This document shows positions 1 through 8,190 of a stretch of 64,000 nt of DNA, piece by piece. Source of the DNA: Pseudomonas sp. SDI (GTDB lineage: Bacteria; Pseudomonadota; Gammaproteobacteria; Pseudomonadales; Pseudomonadaceae); assembly GCF_003105155.1 (NCBI RefSeq), contig NZ_QETK01000017.1, positions 48,721 to 112,720 of the forward strand, read 5' to 3'. The notes under the pieces were generated by a model. It was not told the DNA's origin, did no database searches, and saw nothing but the letters and a program-made list of their open reading frames with translations. A program made the translations under genes and the position numbers. Numbering within the stretch: the first letter of the stretch is position 1; every line of letters starts with the position of its first letter.

Positions 1-26
1 ATCGACTGCCTGAAGTAGCGCATAAT

Positions 27-46
27 GCGCCAGTCCCTACTGGCGC
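27..46 (+). promoter_or_regulatory. Perfect hairpin just upstream of dctB
   Basis: An 8-bp perfect stem (27-34 pairs with 39-46) around a CCCT loop ends nine bases before the dctB start codon. There is no T-run, so a Rho-independent terminator is unlikely. It could be a 5' UTR structure affecting ribosome access, or a chance palindrome. Seen directly; function unknown. Confidence 0.3.
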
Positions 47-55
47 AGTGCTGCA

Positions 56-1870
56 ATGAACACGACCCCCACCCTTCCGCGCCGGCCCCGCTGGCGCAGC
101 CTGGCGATTCTGGCGATCTGCCTGGCGCCGCTGCTCTGGCCGCTGCAACGGCTGGCCGAGCACTACTACCAGGACGAGCTCGCCGGGCAGAACCGGCAGA
201 CCCTCGACCTCTACGTCGCCAACCTGCTCGGCACCCTGCACCGCTACGAAACCCTGCCGCAGATCCTCGGCGACCTACCGGCCCTGCGCGCCGTGCTGGC
301 CGATCCGCTGCGCCTGGAAAGCCTGACCAACGCCAACCGTCTGCTCAAGGACATCGCCACCCAGACCGGCGCCGAAGTGATGTACCTGATGGACGCCAAG
401 GGCAATACCCTGGCCGCGTCGAACTGGGACAAGAAAGACAGCTTCGTCGGCCGCAACTTCGCCTTCCGCCCGTACTTCAGCCAAGCCATTGCCGGGCAGC
501 TGGGACGCTTCTTCGGCCAGGGCACCACCTCGGCCAAGCGGGGCTACTTCTTTGCCGGCGCGGTGCGCGACGGCGAGCAGATCATCGGCGCACTGGTGGT
601 CAAGGTCGACCTCGACCACACCGAAACGCTCTGGGGTAAAACCCCCGAGCAGTTGCTGCTCACCGACCACAACGGCGTGGTCATCCTCACCTCGCGGGCC
701 GACTGGCGCTTCCGTGCCACGCGCCCGCTGAGCGTGGCCGAGCGGGAAGCCATCGCCGCCATCCAGCCGTACCCAACCCAGGCCCCGCAGCCACTCAGCC
801 TCAACCCGGACGCCTGGCTGATACAGACTCGCGCCATCGAGGAGACCGGCTGGCAGGTGAGCATTCTGGCACCACGGGCACTGGTCGATCGCTCGGTCAG
901 CACGGTCCTGGCCATCGGGGCAGCGACCCTGCTGGTGGTCATGCTGCTGCTGGGCCTGGTGATGCAGCGCCGCCGCAACTACATGGACCGCATCGCGTTC
1001 GAAGCGCGCGCCCGCCAGGAGCTGGAAAAGCGCGTGATCGAGCGTACCGCCGCCCTCGAAGGCCTCAACAGCCGCCTGAAAACCGAAGTGCTCGAACGCG
1101 AGCAGGCCCAGCAGGAGCTGGTACGCGCCCAGGACGAACTGGTCCAGGCCGGCAAGCTGTCGGTGCTCGGCACCATGTCGGCAAGCATCAGCCACGAACT
1201 CAACCAGCCGCTGGCGGCCATCCGCAGCTATGCCGAAAATGCCGAGATCCTCCTCGATCATCAACGCACCGACGACGCCCGCAGCAACCTCAAGCTGATC
1301 AGCGAGCTCACCGGGCGCATGGCCTCGATCATCGCCCACCTGCGTGCTTTCGCCCGCCGCGACCGGCATGCCCCGGAAAGCGTGGCCCTGCAACCGGCGC
1401 TCGACGACGCCCTGGCCCTACTGGCGAAACGACGCCGGGCGATGGCAGTGGAACTGGTGCGCGACCTGCCGGAGGCCACCTTGTGGGTGCAGGCCGGCGA
1501 AACCCGCCTGCGCCAGGTGCTCGGCAACCTGCTGGCCAATGCCCTCGACGCGCTCACCGAAAAAGCCAACCCGCGCAAACTGTGGATAAGTGCCGAGCGC
1601 CGCGACGACTGCGTCTACCTGACCATACGCGACAATGGCCCGGGCTTTTCCAGCCAAGCCATGGCCCACGCCCGCGAACCGTTCTTCACCACCAAGACCC
1701 GCACCCAGGGCCTTGGCCTGGGGCTGGCGATCTGCGATACGTTGATGCGTGCCCTAGGCGGTGAATTGCTACTGGCCAACCACCCCGAAGGCGGCGCACT
1801 GCTGACCCTGCAACTGCGCGTGGCCAAGACCGGCGCCACGCTTCAAACCTCGGAGGACTCCTCGGCATGA
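56..1870 (+). CDS. dctB: DctB-type sensor histidine kinase (C4-dicarboxylate sensing)
   Basis: 604 aa membrane sensor kinase. A transmembrane segment lies near residues 15-33 and a second near 283-303, bracketing a periplasmic sensor domain of the double-PAS DctB type. A coiled-coil linker (about 310-365) follows, then the HisKA box with the phospho-accepting His at about residue 380 (SHELNQPLAAIRSYAEN), the N box, and an ATPase G box (GLGLGLAIC). The SHELNQPL signature and the YFFAGAV periplasmic motif fit DctB/AauS-like sensors that pair with sigma-54 regulators. The stop overlaps the start of the response-regulator gene by 4 bp, so the two are co-translated. By family, it senses succinate, fumarate or malate and phosphorylates DctD. 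The ligand is inferred; other short-chain acids are possible because no dct transporter is visible in the window. Confidence 0.75.
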   Translation: MNTTPTLPRRPRWRSLAILAICLAPLLWPLQRLAEHYYQDELAGQNRQTLDLYVANLLGTLHRYETLPQILGDLPALRAVLADPLRLESLTNANRLLKDIATQTGAEVMYLMDAKGNTLAASNWDKKDSFVGRNFAFRPYFSQAIAGQLGRFFGQGTTSAKRGYFFAGAVRDGEQIIGALVVKVDLDHTETLWGKTPEQLLLTDHNGVVILTSRADWRFRATRPLSVAEREAIAAIQPYPTQAPQPLSLNPDAWLIQTRAIEETGWQVSILAPRALVDRSVSTVLAIGAATLLVVMLLLGLVMQRRRNYMDRIAFEARARQELEKRVIERTAALEGLNSRLKTEVLEREQAQQELVRAQDELVQAGKLSVLGTMSASISHELNQPLAAIRSYAENAEILLDHQRTDDARSNLKLISELTGRMASIIAHLRAFARRDRHAPESVALQPALDDALALLAKRRRAMAVELVRDLPEATLWVQAGETRLRQVLGNLLANALDALTEKANPRKLWISAERRDDCVYLTIRDNGPGFSSQAMAHAREPFFTTKTRTQGLGLGLAICDTLMRALGGELLLANHPEGGALLTLQLRVAKTGATLQTSEDSSA

Positions 1871-3264
1871 CGACCGAGCTCATCGACAGTCGCACGCAGG
1901 TGATCCTGGTCGACGACGATCCGCACCTGCGCCAGGCCCTGAGCCAGACCCTGGACCTGGCCGGGCTGAAGGTGATGGCCCTGAGCGACGCCCAGGGCCT
2001 GGCCGAACGTATCGAGCCGGACTGGCCCGGCGTGGTGGTCAGCGATATCCGCATGCCCGGCATCGATGGCCTGCAGTTGCTTGAACAGTTGCACGCTCGC
2101 GATCAGGAGCTGCCGGTGTTGCTGATTACCGGCCACGGCGATGTGCCGCTGGCGGTGCAGGCGATGCGTGCCGGGGCCTACGATTTTCTCGAAAAGCCTT
2201 TCGCCAGCGACGCGCTGATCGACAGTGTGCGCCGTGCCAGCGCCCTGCGCCGGCTGGTGCTGGACAACCGCAGCCTGCGCCTGGCCCTGAGCGACCGCCA
2301 GCAACTGAGCACCCGTCTGGTCGGTCAGTCGGCACCGATGCTGCGCCTGCGCGAGCAGATCGGCGCACTGGCCGGCACCCGTGCCGACGTGCTGATCCTC
2401 GGCGAAACCGGCGCCGGCAAGGAGGTGGTAGCACGAGCGCTGCACGACCTGTCGAGCCGCCGCGATGGCCCGTTCGTGGCGATCAACGCCGGCGCCCTGG
2501 CCGAATCGGTGGTCGAAAGCGAACTGTTCGGCCACGAGCCGGGGGCCTTCACTGGCGCGCAAAAGCGACGCATCGGCAAGTTCGAATTCGCCAATGGCGG
2601 CACGCTGTTCCTCGATGAAATCGAAAGCATGAGCCTGGACGTGCAGGTCAAACTGCTGCGTCTGTTGCAGGAGCGGGTGGTCGAGCGTCTGGGTGGCAAT
2701 CAGTTGATCCCGCTGGATATCCGCATCATCGCCGCGACCAAGGAAGACCTGCGCCAGGCCGCCGACCAGGGGCGTTTCCGCGCCGACCTGTACTACCGTT
2801 TGAACGTCGCCCCATTGCGCATTCCGCCGCTGCGCGAACGTGGCGAGGACGTGCTGGTGCTGTTCCAGCACTTTGCCGACAGCGCCAGCGAGCGCCACGG
2901 CCTGCCTGGGCACAGCCTGCAACCGGCGCAGCGGGCGATGCTCTTGCGCCACCCCTGGCCGGGGAACGTGCGCGAGTTGCAGAACGCCGCCGAGCGCTTC
3001 GCCCTGGGCCTGGAACTGGCCCTCGACGGCGAGCCAGGCAGTGCTGTAGGCAGCGCGGAACTGCCGGCCGGCAGCGGCAACCTCAGCGATCAGGTCGAGC
3101 AGTTCGAGCGCTCGCTGATCGCCGCCGAGCTGAGCCGCTCGCACAGCTCCATGCGCAGCCTGGCCGAAGCCCTCGGCATCCCGCGCAAGACCCTGCACGA
3201 CAAGCTGCGCAAGCATGGCCTGAGCTTCGCTGCCGGCGACGACCTGGAGGACCACCGCGCATGA
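1867..3264 (+). CDS. dctD: DctD-type sigma-54-dependent response regulator
   Basis: 465 aa NtrC-family activator. The N-terminal receiver has the phospho-acceptor Asp at residue 60 in SDIRMPG and a DDD acidic pocket at the start. The AAA+ core has Walker A GETGAGKE near residue 179, the sigma-54 contact loop GAFTGA near 226, and a Walker B-like GGTLFLDEIE. A Fis-type helix-turn-helix lies at the C terminus (SLAEALGIPRKTLHDKLRKH). A GGAGGA ribosome site precedes the ATG, which overlaps the dctB stop. It should activate a sigma-54 promoter for carboxylate uptake; the target operon is outside this window. Its stop overlaps the next thioesterase gene by 4 bp. Confidence 0.8.
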   Translation: MTTELIDSRTQVILVDDDPHLRQALSQTLDLAGLKVMALSDAQGLAERIEPDWPGVVVSDIRMPGIDGLQLLEQLHARDQELPVLLITGHGDVPLAVQAMRAGAYDFLEKPFASDALIDSVRRASALRRLVLDNRSLRLALSDRQQLSTRLVGQSAPMLRLREQIGALAGTRADVLILGETGAGKEVVARALHDLSSRRDGPFVAINAGALAESVVESELFGHEPGAFTGAQKRRIGKFEFANGGTLFLDEIESMSLDVQVKLLRLLQERVVERLGGNQLIPLDIRIIAATKEDLRQAADQGRFRADLYYRLNVAPLRIPPLRERGEDVLVLFQHFADSASERHGLPGHSLQPAQRAMLLRHPWPGNVRELQNAAERFALGLELALDGEPGSAVGSAELPAGSGNLSDQVEQFERSLIAAELSRSHSSMRSLAEALGIPRKTLHDKLRKHGLSFAAGDDLEDHRA

Positions 3265-3716
3265 ACAGCCACAGCCAGTACCTCGAATCGGTATTGCACC
3301 ACGACATCCCACTCACCGCCGAAATGGGCCTGCAGGTGCTCGACTGGGCCGAGCAGCGCCTGCGCCTGCAATTGCCGCTGGCGGCCAACGTCAACCACAA
3401 GAGCACCATGTTCGGTGGCAGCCTGTACTGCGCGGCGGTGCTCGCCGGCTGGGGCTGGTTGCACCTGCGCTTGCGTGAGGCACAGGTCGACGACGGGCAT
3501 ATCGTCATTCAGGAAGGGCAGATCAGCTATCCATTGCCGGTCACCGGCGCGGCCATCGCCGTGTGCGAGGCGCCAGCGGCGCAAGTCTGGGAACGTTTCC
3601 TCGCCACCTACCAGCGCCGCGGCCGGGCACGGCTGACGCTGCACACCCAGGTGTACAACGCCGGCAGCGAAGCGCCCGCCGTACAGTTCAGCGGGCAGTA
3701 CGTGCTACACCGTTGA
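3261..3716 (+). CDS. YiiD C-terminal-type hotdog thioesterase
   Basis: 151 aa single-domain protein with the hotdog-fold signature of the YiiD_C family (NVNHKSTMFGGSLYCAAV near residues 44-61), where the conserved N-H-K-T-M-F-G-G run forms the central helix start. No signal peptide. The ATG overlaps the dctD stop by 4 bp, so it is probably translated with dctBD, although no carboxylate-sensing role is obvious. It is convergent with cysQ and the two 3' ends overlap by 12 bp. The acyl-CoA or acyl-ACP substrate is unknown. Confidence 0.7.
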   Translation: MNSHSQYLESVLHHDIPLTAEMGLQVLDWAEQRLRLQLPLAANVNHKSTMFGGSLYCAAVLAGWGWLHLRLREAQVDDGHIVIQEGQISYPLPVTGAAIAVCEAPAAQVWERFLATYQRRGRARLTLHTQVYNAGSEAPAVQFSGQYVLHR

Positions 3717-4532
3717 GGCGAGCTTGAGCAGCGCGGCGCGCCAGGCTGCCGTGGCTGGCAGGCCGAGGAAGAACGGATTGCGCAGCGACTCGCGCGGCGG
3801 ATAGACGAAGCGTTGGCCATCCAGCCCCAGCACTTCGCCGCCCGCGCCTTCGAGTACGCCCTGAGCGGCCGCGGTGTCCCACTGCGAGGTCGGTGCCAGC
3901 CGCGGGTAGCAATCGGCGGCCCCTTCGGCAAGCAGGCAGAACTTCAGCGAGCTGCCGATATTGGCCAGCTTCAGCTCACCCAGCGCCGCGCTCAGGCCGG
4001 CCAGCAGGGCTTCCTGCTGCGGGCTGGAATGGCGCCGGCTGGCCACCACGGTGAACGCTTCGCCGGCAGGCGGTGCGCTACGTACCTGGATCGGCTGGGC
4101 ATCGCCAGCCCGCTCGGCACGCCAGGCGCCGAGGCCCTCGCCACCGAAGTAGCAGCGGCCATTGGTCGGGATCGCCACCACGCCAAACACCACCCGGCCC
4201 TGTTCGATCAGGGCGATGTTGACGGTGAACTCTTCACTGCCGGCGATGAATTCCTTGGTCCCGTCCAGCGGGTCGACCAGCCACCAGCGCTGCCACTGCT
4301 GCCGCTCGCGCTGAGGGATGTCGCAGTCTTCTTCCGAGAGTACCGGGATCTGCGGCGCCAGCGCCTGCAAGCCGTCGGCGATGACCTTGTGCGCGGCGAG
4401 GTCGGCGGCGGTGACCGGCGACTCGTCGGCCTTGGCGGTCACCGCCACGTCGGCACGCCAGAATGGCAGGATCGCCTCGCCCGCCTGCCGGGCCAGTTCG
4501 ACCACCTGGTGCATCAGTTGTACATCGTTCAT
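3705..4532 (-). CDS. cysQ: 3'(2'),5'-bisphosphate nucleotidase CysQ
   Basis: 275 aa inositol-monophosphatase-fold enzyme that hydrolyses PAP (3'-phosphoadenosine 5'-phosphate) to AMP, removing the inhibitory by-product of sulfate activation. Metal-binding motifs are visible: SEED near residues 70-73, and DPLDGTKEF near 87-95, typical of CysQ. Length matches the family. Its start overlaps the nudE stop by 4 bp, so nudE-cysQ is an operon on the minus strand, a pairing I recall as conserved in pseudomonads and close to yrfG. Confidence 0.9.
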   Translation of the reverse strand: MNDVQLMHQVVELARQAGEAILPFWRADVAVTAKADESPVTAADLAAHKVIADGLQALAPQIPVLSEEDCDIPQRERQQWQRWWLVDPLDGTKEFIAGSEEFTVNIALIEQGRVVFGVVAIPTNGRCYFGGEGLGAWRAERAGDAQPIQVRSAPPAGEAFTVVASRRHSSPQQEALLAGLSAALGELKLANIGSSLKFCLLAEGAADCYPRLAPTSQWDTAAAQGVLEGAGGEVLGLDGQRFVYPPRESLRNPFFLGLPATAAWRAALLKLASTV

Positions 4533-5095
4533 ACCGGGAATACTCCGCGTTGGTTCAGCAGGTCGCGCACCAGATACAGCGCCGCCAGCGCCCGCCCTTC
4601 GGAGAACTGCGGATGCTGGGCCAGGGCCGACAGTTCGCGCAGGTTGACCTTGTCGACACGCATCGGCTCCGGCTCATCGCCTTCGAGGCGTTCTTCATAC
4701 AGGTCGGTGGCCAGCACCACCTGGATCTTCTGGCTCATGTAACCCGGCGACAGCGACAGCTCGGTCAGGTGTTCGAGTTGACGGGCACCGAAACCGGCCT
4801 CTTCCTTCAACTCGCGGTTGGCCGCTGCCAGCACGTCCTCGCCCGGCTCGATCAGGCCTTTGGGCAGCGACAGTTCATACTCGTCGGTACCGCCGCAGTA
4901 CTCCTCCACCAGCACCGCATGCTCGGCATCGAGCATTGCCACGATCATCACCGCGCCATAGCCGTTGCCACGCCCGACCAGTCGTTCATAGGTACGCTCG
5001 GTACCGTTGGAAAAACGCAACTGCACGGCTTCGACGCGGAACAGGCGGCTGCTGGCGACGATCTCGCGGTTGAGGACGGTGGGCTTCTGGCGCAT
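4529..5095 (-). CDS. nudE: ADP compounds hydrolase NudE (Nudix)
   Basis: 188 aa Nudix hydrolase. The Nudix box is complete: G-x5-E-x7-REL-x-EE-x-G (GLIEPGEDVLAAANRELKEE). By family it cleaves ADP-ribose, NADH and Ap3A-type ADP compounds in the cytoplasm. A GGAG ribosome site sits upstream of the ATG at 5095. It is the first gene of nudE-cysQ and is divergent from yrfG across an 84-bp shared promoter region. Confidence 0.88.
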   Translation of the reverse strand: MRQKPTVLNREIVASSRLFRVEAVQLRFSNGTERTYERLVGRGNGYGAVMIVAMLDAEHAVLVEEYCGGTDEYELSLPKGLIEPGEDVLAAANRELKEEAGFGARQLEHLTELSLSPGYMSQKIQVVLATDLYEERLEGDEPEPMRVDKVNLRELSALAQHPQFSEGRALAALYLVRDLLNQRGVFPV

Positions 5096-5179
5096 GGGGG
5101 GGCGGCTCCTTGGCGGTAACGGGTTACTATACCGTGGCTTGCCCGGCCACTGTGCCCCGACTTATCGAGAATATTTCAC

Positions 5180-5842
5180 ATGCCCTCGCTTGCCTGGCGC
5201 GACATCGACACCGTTCTGCTGGACATGGACGGCACCCTGCTCGACCTGCACTACGACAACCATTTCTGGCTGGAGCATCTGCCGCAGCGCTATGCCGACC
5301 TGCATGGGGTGAGCCGGGCCATGGCCGAGCTGGAATTGCAGCCGCTGTTCGAACGCAATGCCGGTTCGCTGAACTGGTATTGCCTGGACTTCTGGAGTGC
5401 CGAACTCAAGCTGCCGGTGCGTGAGCTGAAGCTGGAAACCGCCGACCTGATTGCCCTGCGCCCGGACGCCGACACCTTCCTGCAGGCGATCAAGGCCGCC
5501 GGCAAGCGGGTGATCATGATCACCAACGCGCACCGCGATTCGCTGTCGCTGAAACTGGAACGGGTAGAACTGGCGCCGTACTTCGAACGCCTGATCAGCT
5601 CACACGACTACGGCTACCCGAAAGAAAGCCAGCAGTTCTGGAGCGCCCTGCAGGCCGACACCGGCTTCGATCCGGCGCGCAGCCTGTTCATCGACGACAC
5701 CCTGGCGATCCTGCGCAGCGCGCGCCATTTCGGTGTGGCGCACCTGCTGGCGGTGCGCCAGCCCGACAGCCGCAAGGGGCCGCGGGACACCGAGGAATTT
5801 GCCGCGCAGGAAGACTACCGGGCGTTGCTCGATGGGCTGTGA
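5180..5842 (+). CDS. yrfG: GMP/IMP 5'-nucleotidase YrfG (HAD family)
   Basis: 220 aa HAD-superfamily phosphatase. Motif I DMDGTLLDLHYDN lies near residues 16-28 with the nucleophile Asp and the +2 Asp, motif II is ITNAH, and motif IV is FIDDT. By family it dephosphorylates purine nucleotides (GMP, IMP). It is divergent from nudE-cysQ, the arrangement expected in gamma-proteobacteria. The 3' end is only 3 bp from the convergent LysM gene. Confidence 0.85.
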   Translation: MPSLAWRDIDTVLLDMDGTLLDLHYDNHFWLEHLPQRYADLHGVSRAMAELELQPLFERNAGSLNWYCLDFWSAELKLPVRELKLETADLIALRPDADTFLQAIKAAGKRVIMITNAHRDSLSLKLERVELAPYFERLISSHDYGYPKESQQFWSALQADTGFDPARSLFIDDTLAILRSARHFGVAHLLAVRQPDSRKGPRDTEEFAAQEDYRALLDGL

Positions 5843-5845
5843 GGG

Positions 5846-6286
5846 TTACTCGGGAATACGCAGGGTCTGGCCCGGATAGATCTTGTCCGGGTGGCTGAGC
5901 AGCGGCTTGTTGGCCTCGAAAATCTTGTTGTACAGGTTGGCATTGCCATACACCGCCAGGGAAATCGCGCTCAGCGTATCGCCCTTCTTCACCACCACGA
6001 AGCGCGCGGCCGCCACCACCGGGCCGCTCACGGCAATCTGGTCGTCGACCGAGGCCACGCCGGCAATGTTGCCCAGCGCCAGCAGGATCTTCTCTTTTTC
6101 TTCCTGGCTCGACACCTCGCCTTTGACGATGACCTTGTCGCCATCCACTTCGGTGGTCACGTTCGGGTTGCCGAGACCAACCTTGGCCACGTGCTCCTTC
6201 AACTGCTCGCTGGCGTTGGCGTTACCGGGGGTCAGCAAGTCGATCAGTTTTTCCCCTGCTTCTTTCACGAAACTAAAAATGCTCAT
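5846..6286 (-). CDS. kbp: BON-LysM protein, Kbp/YgaU-like
   Basis: 146 aa, close to the size of E. coli Kbp (YgaU). An N-terminal helix (MSIFSFVKEAGEKLIDLL) leads into a BON domain (about 25-85) and a C-terminal LysM domain (VVKKGDTLSAISLAVYGNA to TLRIPE). E. coli Kbp is a cytoplasmic K+-binding protein. No signal peptide is visible here, which agrees with a cytoplasmic protein despite the LysM. I chose the start at 6286 because MSIFSF is the conserved family N terminus; an in-frame extension to 6307 exists. Confidence 0.8.
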   Translation of the reverse strand: MSIFSFVKEAGEKLIDLLTPGNANASEQLKEHVAKVGLGNPNVTTEVDGDKVIVKGEVSSQEEKEKILLALGNIAGVASVDDQIAVSGPVVAAARFVVVKKGDTLSAISLAVYGNANLYNKIFEANKPLLSHPDKIYPGQTLRIPE

Positions 6287-6371
6287 CCTGTGCTCCATAG
6301 GTATCAATGACCGGAGCAGGGAGTCTAGGACAAGATAGAATGCTTCGCCTGCTCACCGCCGCGGAACGACG

Positions 6372-7259
6372 ATGGACATCAAACAACTAAAATTCCTCAT
6401 CGCCCTGGATGAAACCCGCCACTTTGGCCAGGCCGCCCTGCGTTGCCACGTGACCCAGCCAACCCTGTCGATGCGCCTGCGCAACCTGGAACAGGAGCTG
6501 GGCCTGGAGCTGGTCAACCGTGGCCAGCGCTTCGAAGGCTTTACCGCCCAGGGCGAGCGCGTGCTGGCCTGGGCGCGCTCGGCACTGGCTGCGTTCGATG
6601 GGCTGTATGCCGAGGCCGCGGCCTGTCGCGGGCACCTGGCCGGTACCCTGCGCCTGGGCGTGGTGCCACTGTCCAGCTTCGATCCACTGCCGCTGCTGCA
6701 ACGCCTGCATGGCCAGCACCCGGAGCTGCGTTTCGAGCTGAGCGCACTGAGTTCCGAGCAGATCATCGAACAGCTGAGCAGCAACCAGCTCGACCTTGGC
6801 GTGTCGTACCTCGGGCGGCTCGACAACGAGCGTTTCGAATCGCTGGCACTGGGCGAAACGCAAATGGGCCTGCTGTATGACCCAGATCACTTCCGCTTCG
6901 CCGCACAGCCCTTAAGCTGGGCGACACTGAGCGAACTTCCGCTGGGGCTGCTCACCGCCGGCATGCACTTTCGCCAGTCGATCGACCACAACTTTCACAG
7001 TCGCGGGCTGACCCCGCAATTGTTGCTGCAAACCGATGCCGTCCATCAGTTGGTGCAGGCGGTGCACGGGGGCCTGTGCTGCGCAATCATGCCGCTGGCG
7101 GCCGGGCTGGAAGCGCTGACCACGACGTTGCGCCTGCAACCCATCGAGGCGGCCAGTACCCTCGCGCCACTGGGCCTGATCATGCGCCGCACGGCGCCGC
7201 GCTCGGCGCTGGCCGAGGCCTGCTTTGCCGAATACCGTCTGTTGATGAGCGGTGCTTGA
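6372..7259 (+). CDS. LysR-type transcriptional regulator next to fdhD
   Basis: 295 aa LTTR. The N-terminal winged helix-turn-helix (MDIKQLKFLIALDETRHFGQ, residues 1-20, and the recognition helix around TQPTLSMRLRNLEQELG) is followed by a periplasmic-binding-like effector domain. It is encoded just upstream of and co-directional with fdhD and the molybdoenzyme gene, so it is the probable local regulator of that pair. Unlike most LTTRs it is not divergent from its neighbour. Effector unknown. Confidence 0.75.
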   Translation: MDIKQLKFLIALDETRHFGQAALRCHVTQPTLSMRLRNLEQELGLELVNRGQRFEGFTAQGERVLAWARSALAAFDGLYAEAAACRGHLAGTLRLGVVPLSSFDPLPLLQRLHGQHPELRFELSALSSEQIIEQLSSNQLDLGVSYLGRLDNERFESLALGETQMGLLYDPDHFRFAAQPLSWATLSELPLGLLTAGMHFRQSIDHNFHSRGLTPQLLLQTDAVHQLVQAVHGGLCCAIMPLAAGLEALTTTLRLQPIEAASTLAPLGLIMRRTAPRSALAEACFAEYRLLMSGA

Positions 7260-7353
7260 TCGACGGCGTCTATCAATACATCAGCATTAGCGATTAGACG
7301 GTGCACCGGCAGGGGCCTAGGCTTAAGGCTGAGCAGCCTGCCGGAATTCGTCC

Positions 7354-8190
7354 ATGACCAGCAAACCCCCGGCCTGCGCGGCCTTCATTCCCTTGGACGC
7401 GCCCGCGGCCAGTGTTCGTTACGACTATTGCCACCTCGATGACCACAGCCCCGCCAGCACCGACCTGGCCGAGGAAGTGGCGCTGGCGATCGCCTTCAAT
7501 GGCATCAGCCAGGCCGTGATGCTGGTCAGCCCTACCGACCTGGAAGACTTCGTCGTCGGCTTCAGCATCGGCAGCGGCATTGTTGCCAGCGCCGATGAAA
7601 TCTACGACGTGAAGCTCAGTGGCAGTGGCTCGGCCTTGCATGCCGAGGTGGAAATCGCCAGCCGCGCGTTCTGGAACCTGAAGCATCAGCGCCGGCAGTT
7701 GGCCGGCACCAGCGGCTGCGGCCTGTGCGGTGTGGAAGCGGTCGAGCAGGCCCTGCCCGAGCTCGCCGTGCTGCCCGGCGCGCCGTTGCCGCCAGTGCAC
7801 TGGCTGGATGGCCTGCGTCAGCGCATCGGCGACTTCCAGCCGCTCGGCCAGCATTGCGGCGCAGTGCATGCGGCGCTGTTCATGAACGCCGACGGCGAAC
7901 TGCTGCTGGGCCGCGAAGACATCGGCCGGCATAACGCCCTGGACAAGCTGATCGGCGCCATCGAACGGCAGCAGCTCGCCACTGCCGGCGGCCTGGCCAT
8001 CGTCACCAGCCGCTGCAGCCTGGAACTGATCCAGAAAGTCCTGCGCGCCGGCATCCAGACCCTGGTCAGCCTGTCCTCGCCCACCGGCCTGGCCCTGCAA
8101 TGGGCACGCCGGCACAACCTGAACCTCATTCACTTGCCGCAAAAGAGTGCGCCACGGGTCTATAGCCCTGCGCGGGAGAACCTATCGTGA
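7354..8190 (+). CDS. fdhD: Formate dehydrogenase accessory sulfurtransferase FdhD
   Basis: 278 aa. Contains the catalytic C-x-x-C pair (SGCGLCGVE near residues 124-132), the GREDIGRHNALDKLIG signature and the TSRCSLELIQK segment of FdhD. By family it accepts sulfur from IscS and sulfurates the Mo-bisMGD cofactor of formate dehydrogenases. The gene overlaps the downstream molybdoenzyme by 4 bp, indicating coupled production of enzyme and maturation factor. The 94-bp gap upstream is AT-richer than its surroundings and probably holds the promoter. Confidence 0.9.
   Translation: MTSKPPACAAFIPLDAPAASVRYDYCHLDDHSPASTDLAEEVALAIAFNGISQAVMLVSPTDLEDFVVGFSIGSGIVASADEIYDVKLSGSGSALHAEVEIASRAFWNLKHQRRQLAGTSGCGLCGVEAVEQALPELAVLPGAPLPPVHWLDGLRQRIGDFQPLGQHCGAVHAALFMNADGELLLGREDIGRHNALDKLIGAIERQQLATAGGLAIVTSRCSLELIQKVLRAGIQTLVSLSSPTGLALQWARRHNLNLIHLPQKSAPRVYSPARENLS

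Noticed and set aside
275..1393. Long antisense ORF opposite dctB
   Set aside because: A codon-bias shadow typical of GC-rich genes; the plus-strand frame carries all kinase motifs.
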